Source of the DNA: Marinobacter similis
GTDB lineage: Bacteria > Pseudomonadota > Gammaproteobacteria > Pseudomonadales > Oleiphilaceae
Length of the DNA: 64,000 nt
NCBI RefSeq assembly: GCF_000830985.1
Contig: NZ_CP007151.1
Span: 2,976,001 to 3,040,000 of the forward strand
Direction of reading: 5' to 3'
Shown: positions 30,801 through 41,781 of the stretch, piece after piece
Numbering within the stretch: the first letter of the stretch is position 1
Layout of the letters: each line of letters begins with the position of its first letter
Notes under the pieces: model-generated
What the model saw: only the letters and a program-made list of their open reading frames with translations
Database searches by the model: none
What the model was told of the DNA's origin: nothing
Position numbers and translations under genes: made by a program

Positions 30801-31032
30801 TTTGATCGCCTACCGCCTGCTCGACGACGGCAGTAATGGCCTGAGTGATCTGGACGCTGGCAATGACGAACTGGTGGTGCTGATCAATGGCAGCAACAGC
30901 ACCCAGACCCTGAGCACCTCGTATACCGGCAGCTATACCGTCGCGGCGGATACCTCACCGAGCAACGGCGCCGGTGCCAGCAATGGCGAATTTACCGTGC
31001 CTGCGTTGTCAGTGGCGGTATTTTCAAAATGA
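27894..31032 (+). CDS. pulA: Pullulanase type I, secreted lipoprotein, two frame breaks
   Basis: Debranching enzyme cutting alpha-1,6 bonds of pullulan and branched starch, about 1046 aa after repair. A lipobox LALTGC near residue 20 predicts a lipid-anchored protein. Then come a CBM41-type domain (about 35-145), an early-set/CBM48 domain (about 280-400) and the GH13 domain with the pullulanase mark [26 protein letters not shown] (nucleophile), [10 protein letters not shown] (acid/base) and [10 protein letters not shown]. Breaks: at about 28379-28383 one G restores [14 protein letters not shown]; at about 29769-29772 one base restores [14 protein letters not shown]. Works with LamB and MalS on alpha-glucans. 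Confidence 0.93.
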
Positions 31033-31083
31033 GCATCTCAGGATCTAGCATCCCGAAAGTGCTCATCAAAAATGCACGGCAAT

Positions 31084-31115
31084 AAAAAGCCCGGGATTTA
31101 ACCCGGGCTTTTTTT
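31084..31115. terminator. Bidirectional terminator between pulA and ppiD
   Basis: GCCCGGG, ATTTAA-type loop, CCCGGGC with A-tract before and T-tract after. The genes converge on it. Confidence 0.92.
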
Positions 31116-31156
31116 GGACTGCGGAACGCTCGATTAAGAGCGCTCTGCCGACTCGC

Positions 31157-33009
31157 TTAAGGCCGTTCCACTTCCGCACGATTGCGCAAGAACTGCTGGT
31201 AGGCACCGTATTCACGCTGTCCTTCAAGAGACGCCAGGAATTCTTCCAGCTGGCCAAACTCTTCAGAAGTTTCATCCACGGCGCCCTCGTTTACGCCATC
31301 GAGCGCTACCACGGCGGCACTGCTGCCACTGACCGACTGGCCATAGCTGGTCTCACCTTCGGCAGGACGGGACAGCGAGAATACTGTCCGCATGACGGCC
31401 GCTCCGGCCTCCTGATCATTGCGGGGTTTTGCTTCGTAGCTCGCCCACTCCTCTGCACCCAGCTCCGACAGCGACTTGCCTGCTTCAAGGCCGGCAATGA
31501 TCTCGTCAGCGCGCTCACTCAGGGCGGCGCGAGTTTCCTGGGCCTTCAGAGAAGCGCGCACGTCCGCGGCCACCTCTTCCAACGCCAGCTGCTGGGCTTC
31601 ACGGTATTCGCGCACACGAGCCACCACCGATACGTTGTCGCCCACGTCGATCAGCTCGGTGTTATAGCCGTCTTCAACCACATCGGCAGAGAACAGCTGG
31701 CGCACCAGGCCTTCGTGATCAAAGGGCGCGGTTCCGCCATTGCGGGTAATACCTTTGGCTTCGCGCACCTCCAGGCCAAGTTCCTCGGCCGGGCCGGCAA
31801 GATCATCGGCGGCGTAAGCGGAGTCCGCCAGCTTGGTCCGAATCTCGGCAAAGCGCTCTTCGGCACGCTCGCGGGCCAGTTCGCTGCGAAGCTGGCCTTC
31901 AATCTCAGACAGTGCAGGCACGTCCGAACGGCGTACGTCGTCCAGCTTGATCAGGTGTAAGCCGAAACTGGTCTCGACCGGCTCGGATACCTCACCCTCT
32001 TTCAGGCAAACAGAGCCTCTTCAAACGCTTCGTTGTAGACGCCACGGCCGGCATAACCAAGATCACCGCCCTCTTCGGCAGAAACGGTATCGATTGAATA
32101 TTCCTTAGCCAGATCCGCGAACGGAGTTCCGTCGGCCAGCTTTTGCTGCAGAGTTGCCATGGTCTGATCAGCGTCTTCGCCATCCTCAATCAGAATGTGC
32201 GCAGCACGGCGCTCTTCCCGGGCCAGATCATCAGCACGCGCTTCATAGTACGCCTGAAGCTCGTCTTCGCTGATTTCAATGGATTCTGCCAGCGCACCCA
32301 GGGACAGGGTGATATAAGCCGCATCGACCTGCTCAGGCTGTTTAAAGGCGCTGCTGTTCTCGTCGTAGAACGCCTGCACTTCGTCTTCGGTGATTTCCAC
32401 CTGATCGGCGACGGCGCTCTCAGGCACGGTCACGACACGGAAGTCCCGGGTCTGGTTCTGAATACGCAGCAACTGGCTGACGTTTTCGTTCGCCGCCACA
32501 CCGCTTTGCACAATGCCGGCGCGGATCTGGTTGACCACATATTGCTTACGCATTGCTTCGCGGAATTCCGCCACGCCCATGCCCAAGTTGCGAACGGTGG
32601 AGACAAAGCGGTCACGGTTAAACTGGCCTTCAACCTGGAACTGGGGCATCTGGGTGATCAGCGCGTCGATGTCGGCATCGGTCAGGGCCAGGCCCTGGCT
32701 GTCAGCATCCTGGATAAGTACCCGCTGCTGGATCAGAGACTCCAGAACGTCTTTACGGATCTGGTCTTCGTTCAGCAGCGACGGATCCGGGTTTTCCATG
32801 CGCGACAGCCGACGCTGACTTTCCATCTGGACCAGACGGAGAAACTCGCGCTCTGTGATGTCTTCACCGTTTACCGTTGCCACTTCCGGCTCACCGGAGA
32901 AGCCGCCAATAATGGCGTCCATTCCCCAGATGGATAGGGACACGATCAGCAAACCGATAATAATTTTGGCAATGGTGCCTTGGGCGTTTTCCCGAATATC
33001 TTGAAGCAT
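31157..33009 (-). CDS. ppiD: Periplasmic chaperone/peptidyl-prolyl isomerase PpiD, one frame break
   Basis: Membrane-anchored periplasmic folding factor that meets proteins leaving the SecYEG channel; about 617 aa after repair. One N-terminal transmembrane helix (about 13-33, IAKIIIGLLIVSLSIWGMDA), SurA-like N-domain, then the parvulin domain (about 230-350) with RRAAHILIEDGEDADQT and FADLAKEYSIDTVSAEEGGDLG. The frame breaks at about 32005-32008 within EEALF-x-LKEGEVSEPVET; one G or C restores it. It follows hupB, as in many gammaproteobacteria. Confidence 0.94.
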
Positions 33010-33163
33010 GTTTCTCCCGAATCCCTGTTCAAGGTCGTGCAGTTTTCAGCGTTTGGCGATAAGCGTAGGGGCACTGAACGTAAAAAGGCGCACCCTATCC
33101 GGAATGCGCCTTGAATTCTTGCTGGGCAGCTCCCTGCGACAGGAGCTGCCAGAGAAAGAACCG

Positions 33164-33436
33164 TTACTTAACGGCGTCTTTCAGGGCCTTGCCTGCTTTG
33201 AACCCAGGCACTTTAGAGGCCGGAATCTTAATCTCGGCACCAGTCTGCGGGTTACGACCGGTACGAGCAGCACGCTCTTTTACAGAGAAAGTACCAAAAC
33301 CGATCAGAGTTACCTGATCACCCTTCTTCAGGGCACCGGTGATGGAGTTGGTCATTGCGTCCAGAGCACGGCCAGCCGCTGCTTTGGAAATATCTGAGGA
33401 TTCTGCAATTGCATCAATAAGTTCGGACTTGTTCAC
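33164..33436 (-). CDS. hupB: DNA-binding protein HU-beta
   Basis: Nucleoid protein of 90 aa, exactly HU length. It starts with GTG at 33436 ([14 protein letters not shown]), 6 bp after AAGGGG; the longer upstream reading is not HU-like. [22 protein letters not shown] is the HU/IHF signature and the DNA-binding arm follows. The order lon-hupB-ppiD is conserved. Confidence 0.96.
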   Translation of the reverse strand: MNKSELIDAIAESSDISKAAAGRALDAMTNSITGALKKGDQVTLIGFGTFSVKERAARTGRNPQTGAEIKIPASKVPGFKAGKALKDAVK

Positions 33437-33674
33437 ACTAAACCCCTTCGATTTCAGGTTGAAGATGTTATAGGTTGGATTGTTTTTTCTCGGACGCTCT
33501 CGACTATCGCATAGGCGGTCGGAGAATTCCATTCTTCACTTTTCTTATTCCTTGCGGTTGTTAACCGGTGCTTGGAATAGGCACTTGATGCGCGGGAGCC
33601 CTTGGTATTGGCTGCTTCACGGCGAAACAGTTATACCAACGGGCTCTCTGGCATGTCAACAACTCATCAAGGCT

Positions 33675-36092
33675 TTAATGTGTATTTATGCGCTCTGCGG
33701 CGTCGCCGTCTTCGTCACGGGGCTTGCTTGAACCCGCTTCTGAGGACTCGTCTGCGGTGCGCGGCTCCGGCGGATATGCCAGTGCAATGTCCAACACCTC
33801 GTCGATCCATTTGACCGGATGAATCTCCAGCGACTCTTTGATGTTGTCCGGTATCTCCTTGAGATCTCGAACATTTTCATCAGGTATCAAGACCGTCTTG
33901 ATACCGCCGCGATGGGCCGCCAGGAGCTTTTCCTTGAGTCCGCCAATGGGCAGAACCCGGCCCCGCAGGGTGATCTCACCAGTCATTGCGACATCCGCAC
34001 GGACCGGAATTTTGGTCAGTGAAGAAACCAGCGCAGTGCACATGCCAATACCGGCACTTGGACCGTCTTTTGGCGTTGCGCCCTCAGGAACGTGGACGTG
34101 CAGATCGTGTTTCTCATGGAAATCATCGGCAATTCCAAGCCCGGGCGCGCGACTGCGAACGACAGTCAGAGCCGTTTGAATGGACTCCTGCATGACATCG
34201 CCCAGGGAACCGGTCTTAACCACCCGACCCTTACCCGGTGTCAGTGCACACTCGATGGTCAGCAATTCGCCACCCACCTGGGTCCACGCCAGGCCGGTAA
34301 CCTGGCCGATCTGGTTTTTCTCTTCCGCCAGACCGTACTTGAACTTCTTCACACCGGAGTAGTCCTCCAGCATGTCCGGCTGCAGCGTCACAGAAGCCTT
34401 GTCGTTGGCTTCAACGTGCTCACGCACCACCTTACGGCAGATCTTGGCGATCTCGCGTTCCAGGCCCCGTACGCCCGCCTCACGGGTGTAATAACGAATC
34501 AGGTCCCGAAGGGTTTCCTCTGGAATCACCAGTTCGTCCTTGCGCAGGCCGTTGGCCTTGATCTGCTTGGGCAGCAGGTAACGCAACGCGATATTGACCT
34601 TCTCGTCCTCGGTGTAACCCGGGATACGAATAATCTCCATCCGGTCCAGCAGAGCCGGCGGAATATCCATGGAGTTCGAGGTGCACACGAACATCACGTC
34701 GGACAGGTCGTAGTCGACCTCCAGGTAATGGTCGTTGAAGGTGTGGTTCTGCTCCGGATCCAGCACTTCCAGCAACGCTGACGCCGGATCACCACGATGG
34801 TCCATACCCATCTTGTCGATTTCATCGAACAGGAACAGCGGGTTCTTTACCCCTACCTTCGACAGCTTCTGCAGGAGCTTGCCCGGCAATGCGCCAATGT
34901 AGGTTTTACGATGGCCGCGGATCTCTGCTTCGTCGCGCACACCACCGAGCGCCATCCGCGTGTACTTGCGGTTGGTAGCCCGGGCGATGGACTGACCCAG
35001 CGAGGTCTTACCGACACCAGGGGGGCCTACCAGGCACAATACCGGTCCCTTCACCTTCTTGACCCGGCTCTGTACCGCCAGGTACTCAAGAATGCGCTTC
35101 TTGACCTCGTCCAGGCCGTAGTGATCCCGGTCCAGAATCTCGCGCGCTTTTTCGATGTCGTGGCGCACCCGGCTGCGCTTCTTCCAGGGAATGGCCAGCA
35201 TCCAGTCAATGTAGCCACGAACGACGGTGGCCTCAGCTGACATCGGCGACATCATCTTGAGCTTGTTCAGCTCCGCTTCGGTCTTCTTGCGAGCTTCCTC
35301 GGGCAAACCGGCTTCTTCAAGCTTCTGCTCCAGCTCTTCAAAATCGTTGTTGCCCTCACCGAGCTGGCCCATTTCTTTCTGAATGGCCTTCATCTGCTCG
35401 TTCAGGTAGTACTCGCGCTGGCTACGCTCCATCTGTTTCTTGACGCGACCACGAATGCGCTTCTCGACTTCGATCAAGTCGATTTCACCGTCCAGCTTGC
35501 CCAGCAGCAGGTCGACCCGCTTGCGCACATCCAGGGCTTCCAGCAGCTCCTGCTTCTCCGGGATGCGCATTTCCAGATGCGCGGCCATGGTGTCGGCCAA
35601 GCGCTCCAGATCCTCGATGCCGGTGAGCGCATTGGATACTTCTGAAGGCACTTTCTTGGACAGTTTTACGTACTTTTCAAACTCGTCCATCAGGGTCTTG
35701 ATAAGCACGTCCTGTTCGCGCTCAGGCAGCCCTTCTTCTTCCATCAAGGTCGCGCCACCGGACAGGTATTCGCCTTCGGTGATGTCGCTGATGGTGGCCC
35801 GGGCGTTACCTTCGACCAGAACCTTTACGGTGCCGTCTGGCAACCGGAGCATCTGCAGGACCGTTGCCAGCGTCCCCATATCAAACACATCGGCGGGGCC
35901 CGGCTCGTCGGTTGAGGCGTCGCGCTGGGCAACCAGGAGGATTTCCTTACTGCCTTCCATCGCGGCTTCGAGGGCCTGGATGGATTTTTCACGGCCCACA
36001 AACAGCGGGACCACCATGTGCGGGAACACCACCACATCACGCAACGGCAGCAACGGGTAGTCTTGCACAGTATTTTCGGGTATCCGGGTCAT
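33675..36092 (-). CDS. lon: ATP-dependent protease Lon
   Basis: Cytosolic AAA+ serine protease, 805 aa. The N-terminal substrate domain starts [20 protein letters not shown]. The ATPase has Walker [10 protein letters not shown] and Walker [10 protein letters not shown]. The protease domain has the catalytic Ser in [11 protein letters not shown] and Lys in [14 protein letters not shown]. The frame is intact. It ends with an acidic tail. No clear heat-shock promoter could be seen in the 166 bp upstream. Confidence 0.97.
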   Translation of the reverse strand: MTRIPENTVQDYPLLPLRDVVVFPHMVVPLFVGREKSIQALEAAMEGSKEILLVAQRDASTDEPGPADVFDMGTLATVLQMLRLPDGTVKVLVEGNARATISDITEGEYLSGGATLMEEEGLPEREQDVLIKTLMDEFEKYVKLSKKVPSEVSNALTGIEDLERLADTMAAHLEMRIPEKQELLEALDVRKRVDLLLGKLDGEIDLIEVEKRIRGRVKKQMERSQREYYLNEQMKAIQKEMGQLGEGNNDFEELEQKLEEAGLPEEARKKTEAELNKLKMMSPMSAEATVVRGYIDWMLAIPWKKRSRVRHDIEKAREILDRDHYGLDEVKKRILEYLAVQSRVKKVKGPVLCLVGPPGVGKTSLGQSIARATNRKYTRMALGGVRDEAEIRGHRKTYIGALPGKLLQKLSKVGVKNPLFLFDEIDKMGMDHRGDPASALLEVLDPEQNHTFNDHYLEVDYDLSDVMFVCTSNSMDIPPALLDRMEIIRIPGYTEDEKVNIALRYLLPKQIKANGLRKDELVIPEETLRDLIRYYTREAGVRGLEREIAKICRKVVREHVEANDKASVTLQPDMLEDYSGVKKFKYGLAEEKNQIGQVTGLAWTQVGGELLTIECALTPGKGRVVKTGSLGDVMQESIQTALTVVRSRAPGLGIADDFHEKHDLHVHVPEGATPKDGPSAGIGMCTALVSSLTKIPVRADVAMTGEITLRGRVLPIGGLKEKLLAAHRGGIKTVLIPDENVRDLKEIPDNIKESLEIHPVKWIDEVLDIALAYPPEPRTADESSEAGSSKPRDEDGDAAERINTH

Positions 36093-36206
36093 AGGGAATC
36101 CTCTGACGGTGTTTCTTTGAGCATATCACCCTTCATTGGGGCGCCCGTAAAAAATGCAATCTCTTTACCATACGAAACAGACCGGGAAAACGGGGAAACA
36201 AAACGC

Positions 36207-36232
36207 AAAAAGGGGCGTTTCCGCCCCTTTTT
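36207..36232 (-). terminator. Terminator after clpX
   Basis: AAAAAGGGGCG, loop TTTC, CGCCCCTTTTT: an 11-bp stem with A and T runs, 27 bp after the repaired clpX stop. Confidence 0.9.
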
Positions 36233-36258
36233 GTTTTAACTCCCCGCCAAACGCCGGA

Positions 36259-37541
36259 TCAATCTTCCGGCACTGCCTTGGCGTGGTCGTTGCTCGCGTA
36301 AATCTTGAAGGGTTCGGAATCCCCGTCGATTACGCTTTCGTCAATAACCACCTTGGCAACGTCATGCTCAGAAGGAATCTGATACATGGTATCCAGCAGC
36401 GTGGCTCCATGATTGAGCGCAAACCACGGGCGCCGGTCTTACGCTCCATAGCCTTGCGTGCAACCGCCCGCAGGGCGTCTTCACGGAAGTCTAGCTCGAC
36501 TCCTTCCATATCAAACAGCTTCTGGTACTGCTTGGTGAGCGCGTTCTTCGGCTCGGTCAAGATCTGCACCAGCGCGGGCTCGTCCAGCTCGGTCAGTGTT
36601 GCCACCACAGGCAGACGACCAACAAACTCTGGAATCAGGCCAAACTTCACCAGATCCTCGGTTTCAACATCCTTGATGATGTCGCCGGTGCTCTTGGTGT
36701 CTTCCTGGCTGACCACAGAAGCCGAGAAGCCAATGGAACTGCGCTCTGAGCGCTCCTGGATCACCTTATCGAGACCTGCAAAAGCGCCACCACAGATAAA
36801 CAGGATATTGCCAGTGTCCACCTGCAGGAATTCCTGCTGCGGATGCTTGCGCCCGCCCTGAGGCGGAACCGAGGCTACGGTGCCCTCGATGAGTTTCAGC
36901 AGCGCCTGCTGAACACCTTCGCCTGAGACGTCCCGGGTGATTGACGGGTTATCCGACTTCCGGGAAATCTTGTCGATCTCATCGATGTAGACAATACCGC
37001 GCTGGGCCTTGTCGACATCGTAATCACACTTCTGCAGCAGTTTCTGGATGATGTTTTCAACATCCTCGCCCACATAACCTGCTTCGGTCAGCGTGGTCGC
37101 ATCGGCAATAGTGAACGGAACGTTCAGCATCCTAGCCAGGGTCTCGGCCAACAGGGTCTTACCACTACCGGTCGGGCCGATAAGCAGAATGTTGCTCTTA
37201 CCAAGCTCAACATCCGCCTTGCCTTCACCGTAACGCAGGCGCTTGTAGTGGTTGTAAACCGCCACCGAAAGCACAACCTTCGCTCGATCCTGACCGATGA
37301 CGTATTCGTTCAGCGTGTCTCGTATCTCTGCGGGTGTCGGGAGCCGGTCGCTAGCCTCTTCCTGGGAATTCTCCTGAATTTCCTCACGAATGATGTCATT
37401 GCACAGGTCGACACACTCGTCGCAGATGAACACCGAGGGCCCTGCAATGAGTTTGCGGACTTCATGCTGGCTCTTTCCGCAAAACGAGCAGTAGAGCAAC
37501 TTGCCGTTATCGTCGCCTCTGCCGTTTCTTTCATCTGCCAT
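36259..37541 (-). CDS. clpX: ClpX ATPase subunit of ClpXP, one frame break
   Basis: Unfoldase that feeds proteins to ClpP, about 427 aa after repair. An N-terminal four-cysteine zinc domain (CSFCGKSQ ... CDECVDLC) is followed by the AAA+ domain with Walker A GPTGSGKT, pore loop YVGEDVE, Walker B YIDEIDKI and the ClpP-docking loop with SSIGFSA. The frame breaks at about 36404-36407: one G restored (GAGGCC) gives [20 protein letters not shown] and a stop at 36259-36261 ending in VPED. Unrepaired, the last 50 residues are lost. It is 76 bp downstream of clpP. Confidence 0.96.
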
Positions 37542-37617
37542 TGAAATACCTCTGATCTTGGTTAGCCGGCGTTACTGGCTACTACGCCGGCCAAGAATGA
37601 TGCGATTACTTCCAGTA

Positions 37618-38253
37618 TTATTTATTCGGGACGCGCTTATCAAGTATAGAATCAATCAGCCCATACTCTTTCGCCTGCGCCGGATCCATGAAATTGTCAC
37701 GGTCCGTGTCCTTGGCGATGGTGTCCAGATCCTGGCCGGTGTGGTGCGCCAGGATTGAGTTCAGGGTGTGACGGATCTTGAGAATTTCACGAGTGTGAAT
37801 CTCAATATCGGTCGCCTGACCCTGGTAACCACCCAGCGGCTGGTGAATCATCACCCGCGAATTCGGCAGGCAGGCACGCTTGCCTTCCGCGCCACCGGCC
37901 AGCAAGAACGCACCCATGCTGGCAGCCTGGCCAACACACAGGGTCGCCACGTCCGGCTTGATGAACTGCATGGTGTCGTAGATCGACATACCTGCAGTCA
38001 CTGAGCCGCCAGGGCTATTGATGTACAGGTGAATATCCTTGTCCGGATTCTCGGACTCCAGGAACAGCAGCTGGGCGACGATCAGGTTGGCCATGTGATC
38101 TTCAACCGGGCCTACCAGGAAGATCACCCGCTCTTTGAGCAGACGGGAATAGATATCGAAGGAGCGCTCGCCCCTCGCGGTCTGTTCAATAACGATCGGC
38201 ACCAGGCCGGAATTGGTTACCATTGCGGGACCGTCAATTGGTTTCTGCGTCAT
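37618..38253 (-). CDS. clpP: ClpP protease subunit
   Basis: Serine peptidase of ClpXP/ClpAP, 211 aa. Catalytic Ser in [14 protein letters not shown], His in [11 protein letters not shown] and Asp in [13 protein letters not shown] short propeptide region precedes [20 protein letters not shown]. It lies between tig and clpX as usual. No frame break. Confidence 0.97.
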   Translation of the reverse strand: MTQKPIDGPAMVTNSGLVPIVIEQTARGERSFDIYSRLLKERVIFLVGPVEDHMANLIVAQLLFLESENPDKDIHLYINSPGGSVTAGMSIYDTMQFIKPDVATLCVGQAASMGAFLLAGGAEGKRACLPNSRVMIHQPLGGYQGQATDIEIHTREILKIRHTLNSILAHHTGQDLDTIAKDTDRDNFMDPAQAKEYGLIDSILDKRVPNK

Positions 38254-38346
38254 GTGCGCCTGAACTCCTTATGGACAATGGGACGTGGACTCGCGCCACG
38301 GTGTTCATCACAGGTGTTATTGCACTGCTTACTTTGCCAGCAGCCG

Positions 38347-38388
38347 CCCCAGATGAAAACAGCCGGACAAGCCGGCTGTTTTCTGGGG
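38347..38388 (-). terminator. Hairpin between tig and clpP
   Basis: AAAACAGCCGG and CCGGCTGTTTT pair over 11 bp around a 5-base loop; the stem extends with CCCCAGA/TCTGGGG across a 2-base bulge. It lies 41 bp after the repaired tig stop and ends or attenuates tig transcription before clpP. Confidence 0.75.
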
Positions 38389-38428
38389 TCGACCAACAGG
38401 GCCGGAACCAGCTCCGACCCTGACCGGA

Positions 38429-39732
38429 TCAGCGCTGCTGCTGTCCAGCCTGAACGGCCTCTTCGTACTTAACCTTCTTCTCTTTAACCTTGGCCTGTTC
38501 CAGCACCAGGTCAACGACAGCATCTTCGAGCACAGAAGATTCGATCTGCGACTTCTGCTCCGGGTTGCTGTTGAAGTGAGCAACAACTTCCTCAGGCTGT
38601 TCATACGTAGACGCGATCTCTTGGATCTTTTCGTCTACCTTGCCTGGTCCGCCTTCAGGTCATTCTTCTTGACCACTTCCTGGAACAACAGGCCAGTCTT
38701 GACGCGACGCTCAGCCTGCTCCTGGAAAATTTCCTTCGGCAGCTGCTGGAAATCTACCTGGCCGCCGAAACGCTGTACTGCGTCCTGACGCAGGCGATCG
38801 ATTTCCTGGTCAACCAGGGCAGTCGGCACGTCCAGCTCGGTGCTTTCCAGCAGGCCATCAACAACGTCATTCTTGACCTTGTTGGAAACCGCCTGCTTCA
38901 GCTCCCGCTCCATGTTCTTCTTCACTTCCTCACGGAACGCGGCTTCGTCTTCAGCTTCGATGCCAAACTTCTTGAAGAACTCGGTATCCAGTTCGGGCAG
39001 CTGCGGCTCTTCAACCTTGTGGATCTTGATCTCGAACTTGGCCGGCTTACCCGCCAGCTCTTCGTTGTGGTAATCCTCGGGGAAGGTTACTTCGATTTCC
39101 ATGTCCTCGCCGGCTTTACCACCCTGGATGGCTTTCTCGAAGCCCGGGATCATCTGGCCAGAACCCAGGGTCAGTCGGTGGCCTTCAGCGGCACCGCCCT
39201 CGAACTCTTCACCGTCGATGGTGCCTTTGAAATCAATGGTCAGCACGTCCTTGTTCTTGGACTTGCGCTTGACTTCCTTCATGGTGGCCTGCTGACGACG
39301 CAGGTTATCGATCATGTTGTCGATATCCTTGTCAGCGATGTCGGAGGTCAGCTTCTCAACAGAGATCTTGCTCAGGTCACCCAGTTCGATTTCCGGCAGC
39401 ACTTCGAAGATGGCAACAAACTCAAGGTCCTTGCCTTCTTCCATGGTCTTTGGCTCAAACTTCGGCCAGCCCGCAGGATTAATGTCCTGCTCCTGCAATG
39501 CCTTGACGTACTGGTCGCGCATCACCTCGCCCACGATTTCCTGGCGGACGCTGTCACCGAAACGACGCTTAACCACCTTCATGGGCACCTTGCCCGGGCG
39601 GAAACCATTCAGGCGTACGGTACGCGCAGTTTCCTGCAGGCGCTTCTGAACCGCCTGGTCAATTTCCTGGGCGGGCACACCAATCGTCATGCGACGTTCG
39701 ATGTTGGAGGTCGTTTCAACAGACACTTGCAT
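38429..39732 (-). CDS. tig: Trigger factor, one frame break
   Basis: Ribosome-bound chaperone and prolyl isomerase, 434 aa after repair. The ribosome-binding domain has LNGFRPGKVPMKVVKRRFG, close to the GFRxGKxP signature. The FKBP-type domain (about 150-245) has DFKGTIDGEEFEGGAAEGH and PGFEKAIQG. The frame breaks at about 38643-38646: one C restored (CAGGCC) gives KADQAKVDEKIQEIA and the true C-terminus, with a stop at 38429-38431. Confidence 0.95.
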
Positions 39733-40006
39733 GGAAGATCCTCAAATTACAGGTTCAGTATGTGAATGAAATCAAACTCGAAAACCGGCTTTCAGGCTTA
39801 TTCTGAAAACAGGCCGAAAATTAAAAGGCGATAGTTTATCACGGTTTGCCCCGGGGAGAGAATCACCCGTTATGGCCCCACGGAGTTCGTGAGCGGACCG
39901 CGCTCGCGTTAGTTAGAGAAAGTGGGGATAAAAACTGAAAAAGAAAGGGGGCGCCGATGGATTGTTACAGATACGGGCACCAGGAAAGGAATTACCCATA
40001 AAAAAA
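39733..40006. other. Gene-free region upstream of tig
   Basis: Between the tig start and the tRNA terminator I see no coding region with family resemblance. It should hold the tig promoter, but no convincing -35/-10 pair is visible. Downstream lies only the tRNA hairpin. Confidence 0.5.
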
Positions 40007-40035
40007 GCCTCTTGGATTGTCTCCAAGAGGCTTTT
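40001..40035 (-). terminator. Terminator of the tRNA operon
   Basis: GCCTCTTGG, loop ATTGTCT, CCAAGAGGC with A run before and T run after. It lies 6 bp after the 3' end of tRNA-Leu. Confidence 0.9.
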
Positions 40036-40040
40036 AAAGT

Positions 40041-40125
40041 TGGTGCGGGTGGAGGGACTTGAACCCCCACTCCTCTCGGAACCAGAACCTAAATCTGGCG
40101 CGTCTACCAGTTCCGCCACACCCGC
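40041..40125 (-). tRNA. tRNA-Leu (anticodon UAG)
   Basis: GCGGGTG acceptor, D-arm with ACTGGTAGACGC, anticodon arm CCAGA-TTTAGGT-TCTGG, long variable arm as in class II tRNAs, T-arm GGTTCAAGTCC and encoded CCA. The anticodon is read from loop positions 3-5. Confidence 0.96.
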
Positions 40126-40254
40126 ATAACTTTTAAAACTGTGTGGGCCTAGCGCTTTCGCAGCTTGAGCAACTCATTTCTCGCTTCGAAGCGCACCCGT
40201 GCCAGCATCAGCTGCCATGGCGACTCTCGTCAAAGCGGGAAAAAACAAGAAAAG

Positions 40255-40331
40255 TGGGGTGGACGAAGGGGTTCGAACCCTCGACCGCAGGAGTCACAAT
40301 CCTGAGCTCTACCAACTGAGCTACGTCCACC
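40255..40331 (-). tRNA. tRNA-His (anticodon GUG)
   Basis: Cloverleaf with GTGGACG acceptor and an extra G at position -1, D-arm AGCTCAGTTGGTAGAGCT, anticodon loop TTGTGAC, T-arm GGTTCGAACCC and CCA. The extra 5' G opposite C73 is the histidine-specific mark. Confidence 0.97.
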
Positions 40332-40415
40332 ACAATCAGGACATACCTTTCGGTAATCACAATACTCAACTTTGCTGCTTTGGCGACTACGGTGCGGACC
40401 AAGCCGACGCCTAAA

Positions 40416-40492
40416 TGGCGCGCCCGGCAGGACTCGAACCTGCGACCACCCGCTTAGAAGGCGGGTGCTCTATCCAGCTGAGCTACGGGCGC
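40416..40492 (-). tRNA. tRNA-Arg (anticodon UCU)
   Basis: GCGCCCG acceptor, D-arm AGCTCAGCTGGATAGAGC, anticodon stem CCCGC/GCGGG with loop CTTCTAA, T-arm GGTTCGAGTCC and encoded CCA. Confidence 0.97.
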
Positions 40493-40524
40493 TTAACCGT
40501 TCGCCCACCTGAATATCAGAAAAG

Positions 40525-40601
40525 TGGTCGGGGTAGAGAGATTCGAACTCCCGACATCCTGCTCCCAAAGCAGGCGCGCTACCAGACTGCGCTATACCCC
40601 G
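40525..40601 (-). tRNA. tRNA-Pro (anticodon UGG)
   Basis: CGGGGTA acceptor, D-arm AGCGCAGTCTGGTAGCGC, anticodon arm CTGCT-TTGGGAG type with TGG, T-arm AGTTCGAATCT and encoded CCA. It is first in the Pro-Arg-His-Leu operon, the same four isoacceptor families as the argX-hisR-leuT-proM operon of E. coli. Confidence 0.97.
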
Positions 40602-40641
40602 TCTGAACTGAACAACAAGTGCCTCAGCAAAGTTGGCGCGC

Positions 40642-40670
40642 ATATTACCGGCGCCGGACGGTGCCGTCAA
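40642..40670 (-). promoter_or_regulatory. Sigma-70 promoter of the tRNA operon
   Basis: On the minus strand TTGACG is followed after exactly 17 bp by TAATAT. Directly after the -10 comes GCGCGCC, a GC-rich discriminator typical of stable-RNA promoters under stringent control. It lies about 40 bp before tRNA-Pro. Confidence 0.8.
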
Positions 40671-40832
40671 CACGGATTTCCAAATTTACCAAAAGATCAG
40701 GCTTTAATAAGACCTTACGCCCCCTGGAAAGTTCCAGGAAACGCCGCCAACGCCCCGCCAATTGGAGTTCTGACGGAAGCATGAGACAATGCTCGGCCTT
40801 CATTTCTCAACGCCCAAGCGACAAGACAAAAC

Positions 40833-41689
40833 ATGAGCGCCAAACTGATTAACGGAAAAGAAATCGCCGCCGGTGTCAGGCAGCAGGTTGCCGCCGGTGT
40901 AGAAGCTCGAACACAGCAGGGGCTTCGCGCACCCGGTCTGGCCGTGGTACTGGTCGGCGAAGATCCCGCCTCCCACGTCTATGTAGGCAACAAGCGCAAA
41001 GCCTGCGATCAGGCCGGCATCCTCTCGCTGTCCTATGATCTGCCGGCAGACACCTCTCAGGAAGCCCTGGAAGCTCTCATCGATGAGCTGAATGAAAACC
41101 CGACCGTCGATGGCATTCTGGTGCAACTACCACTACCGGAGCACCTCGATGCGACCCGATCCTGGTCAAGATCCGCCCGGATAAAGATGTGGACGGCTTC
41201 CACCCGTACAACATCGGCCGTTTAATGCAGCGTAAGCCGACGCTCAGGCCCTGTACGCCCGCAGGCATCATCACCCTACTAGACAGCATTAACACCCCGT
41301 ACAAGGGCCAGCACGCGGTCATCGTGGGCGCCTCCAACATTGTCGGCCGCCCCATGAGCATGGAACTGCTCCTGAAAGGCGCAACCACCACCGTCTGCCA
41401 TCGTTTTACACCCAACCTCGAAAAATTCGTTGGTGAGGCAGACATCCTGATCGCGGCGGCGGGCAAACCCAACCTGATCAACGGGGAATGGGTAAAACCC
41501 GGCGCAACGGTCATCGACGTGGGCATTAACCGCATGGACGACGGGAAATTGCGCGGCGATGTCGACTTTAACGCGGCGGCTGAGCGGGCGGCCTACATCA
41601 CGCCGGTGCCGGGCGGTGTTGGGCCAATGACCATCGCCACCCTGCTCCAGAACACCCTGTACGCCGCTGACGTACTGCACAAGGACTGA
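40833..41689 (+). CDS. folD: Methylenetetrahydrofolate dehydrogenase/cyclohydrolase FolD, one frame break
   Basis: Bifunctional cytosolic enzyme of one-carbon metabolism, 285 aa after repair. Catalytic segment [15 protein letters not shown] contains the Tyr and Lys; [14 protein letters not shown] and [25 protein letters not shown] follow, then [19 protein letters not shown]. The frame breaks at about 41151-41155: one G (GCGGAC) restores [20 protein letters not shown]. Confidence 0.96.
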
Positions 41690-41737
41690 GCGCCCAAACG
41701 CTGGGACTCACGCGCTGCACCGTCACAAGCAGCCATA

Positions 41738-41766
41738 AAAAAACCCCGCACCAGGCGGGGTTTTTT
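41738..41766. terminator. Bidirectional terminator between folD and glcB
   Basis: CCCCGC, loop ACCAG, GCGGGG flanked by a run of seven A and a run of six T, between converging genes. Confidence 0.93.
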
Positions 41767-41781
41767 ATGCTTACTCAGCGC

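Noticed and set aside
40199..40784. Several short open frames on the plus strand across the tRNA cluster
   Set aside because: They are antisense to the four tRNAs; peptides such as GREIRTPDILLPKQARYQTAL are a familiar misannotation from tRNA sequences and have no ribosome site or context.
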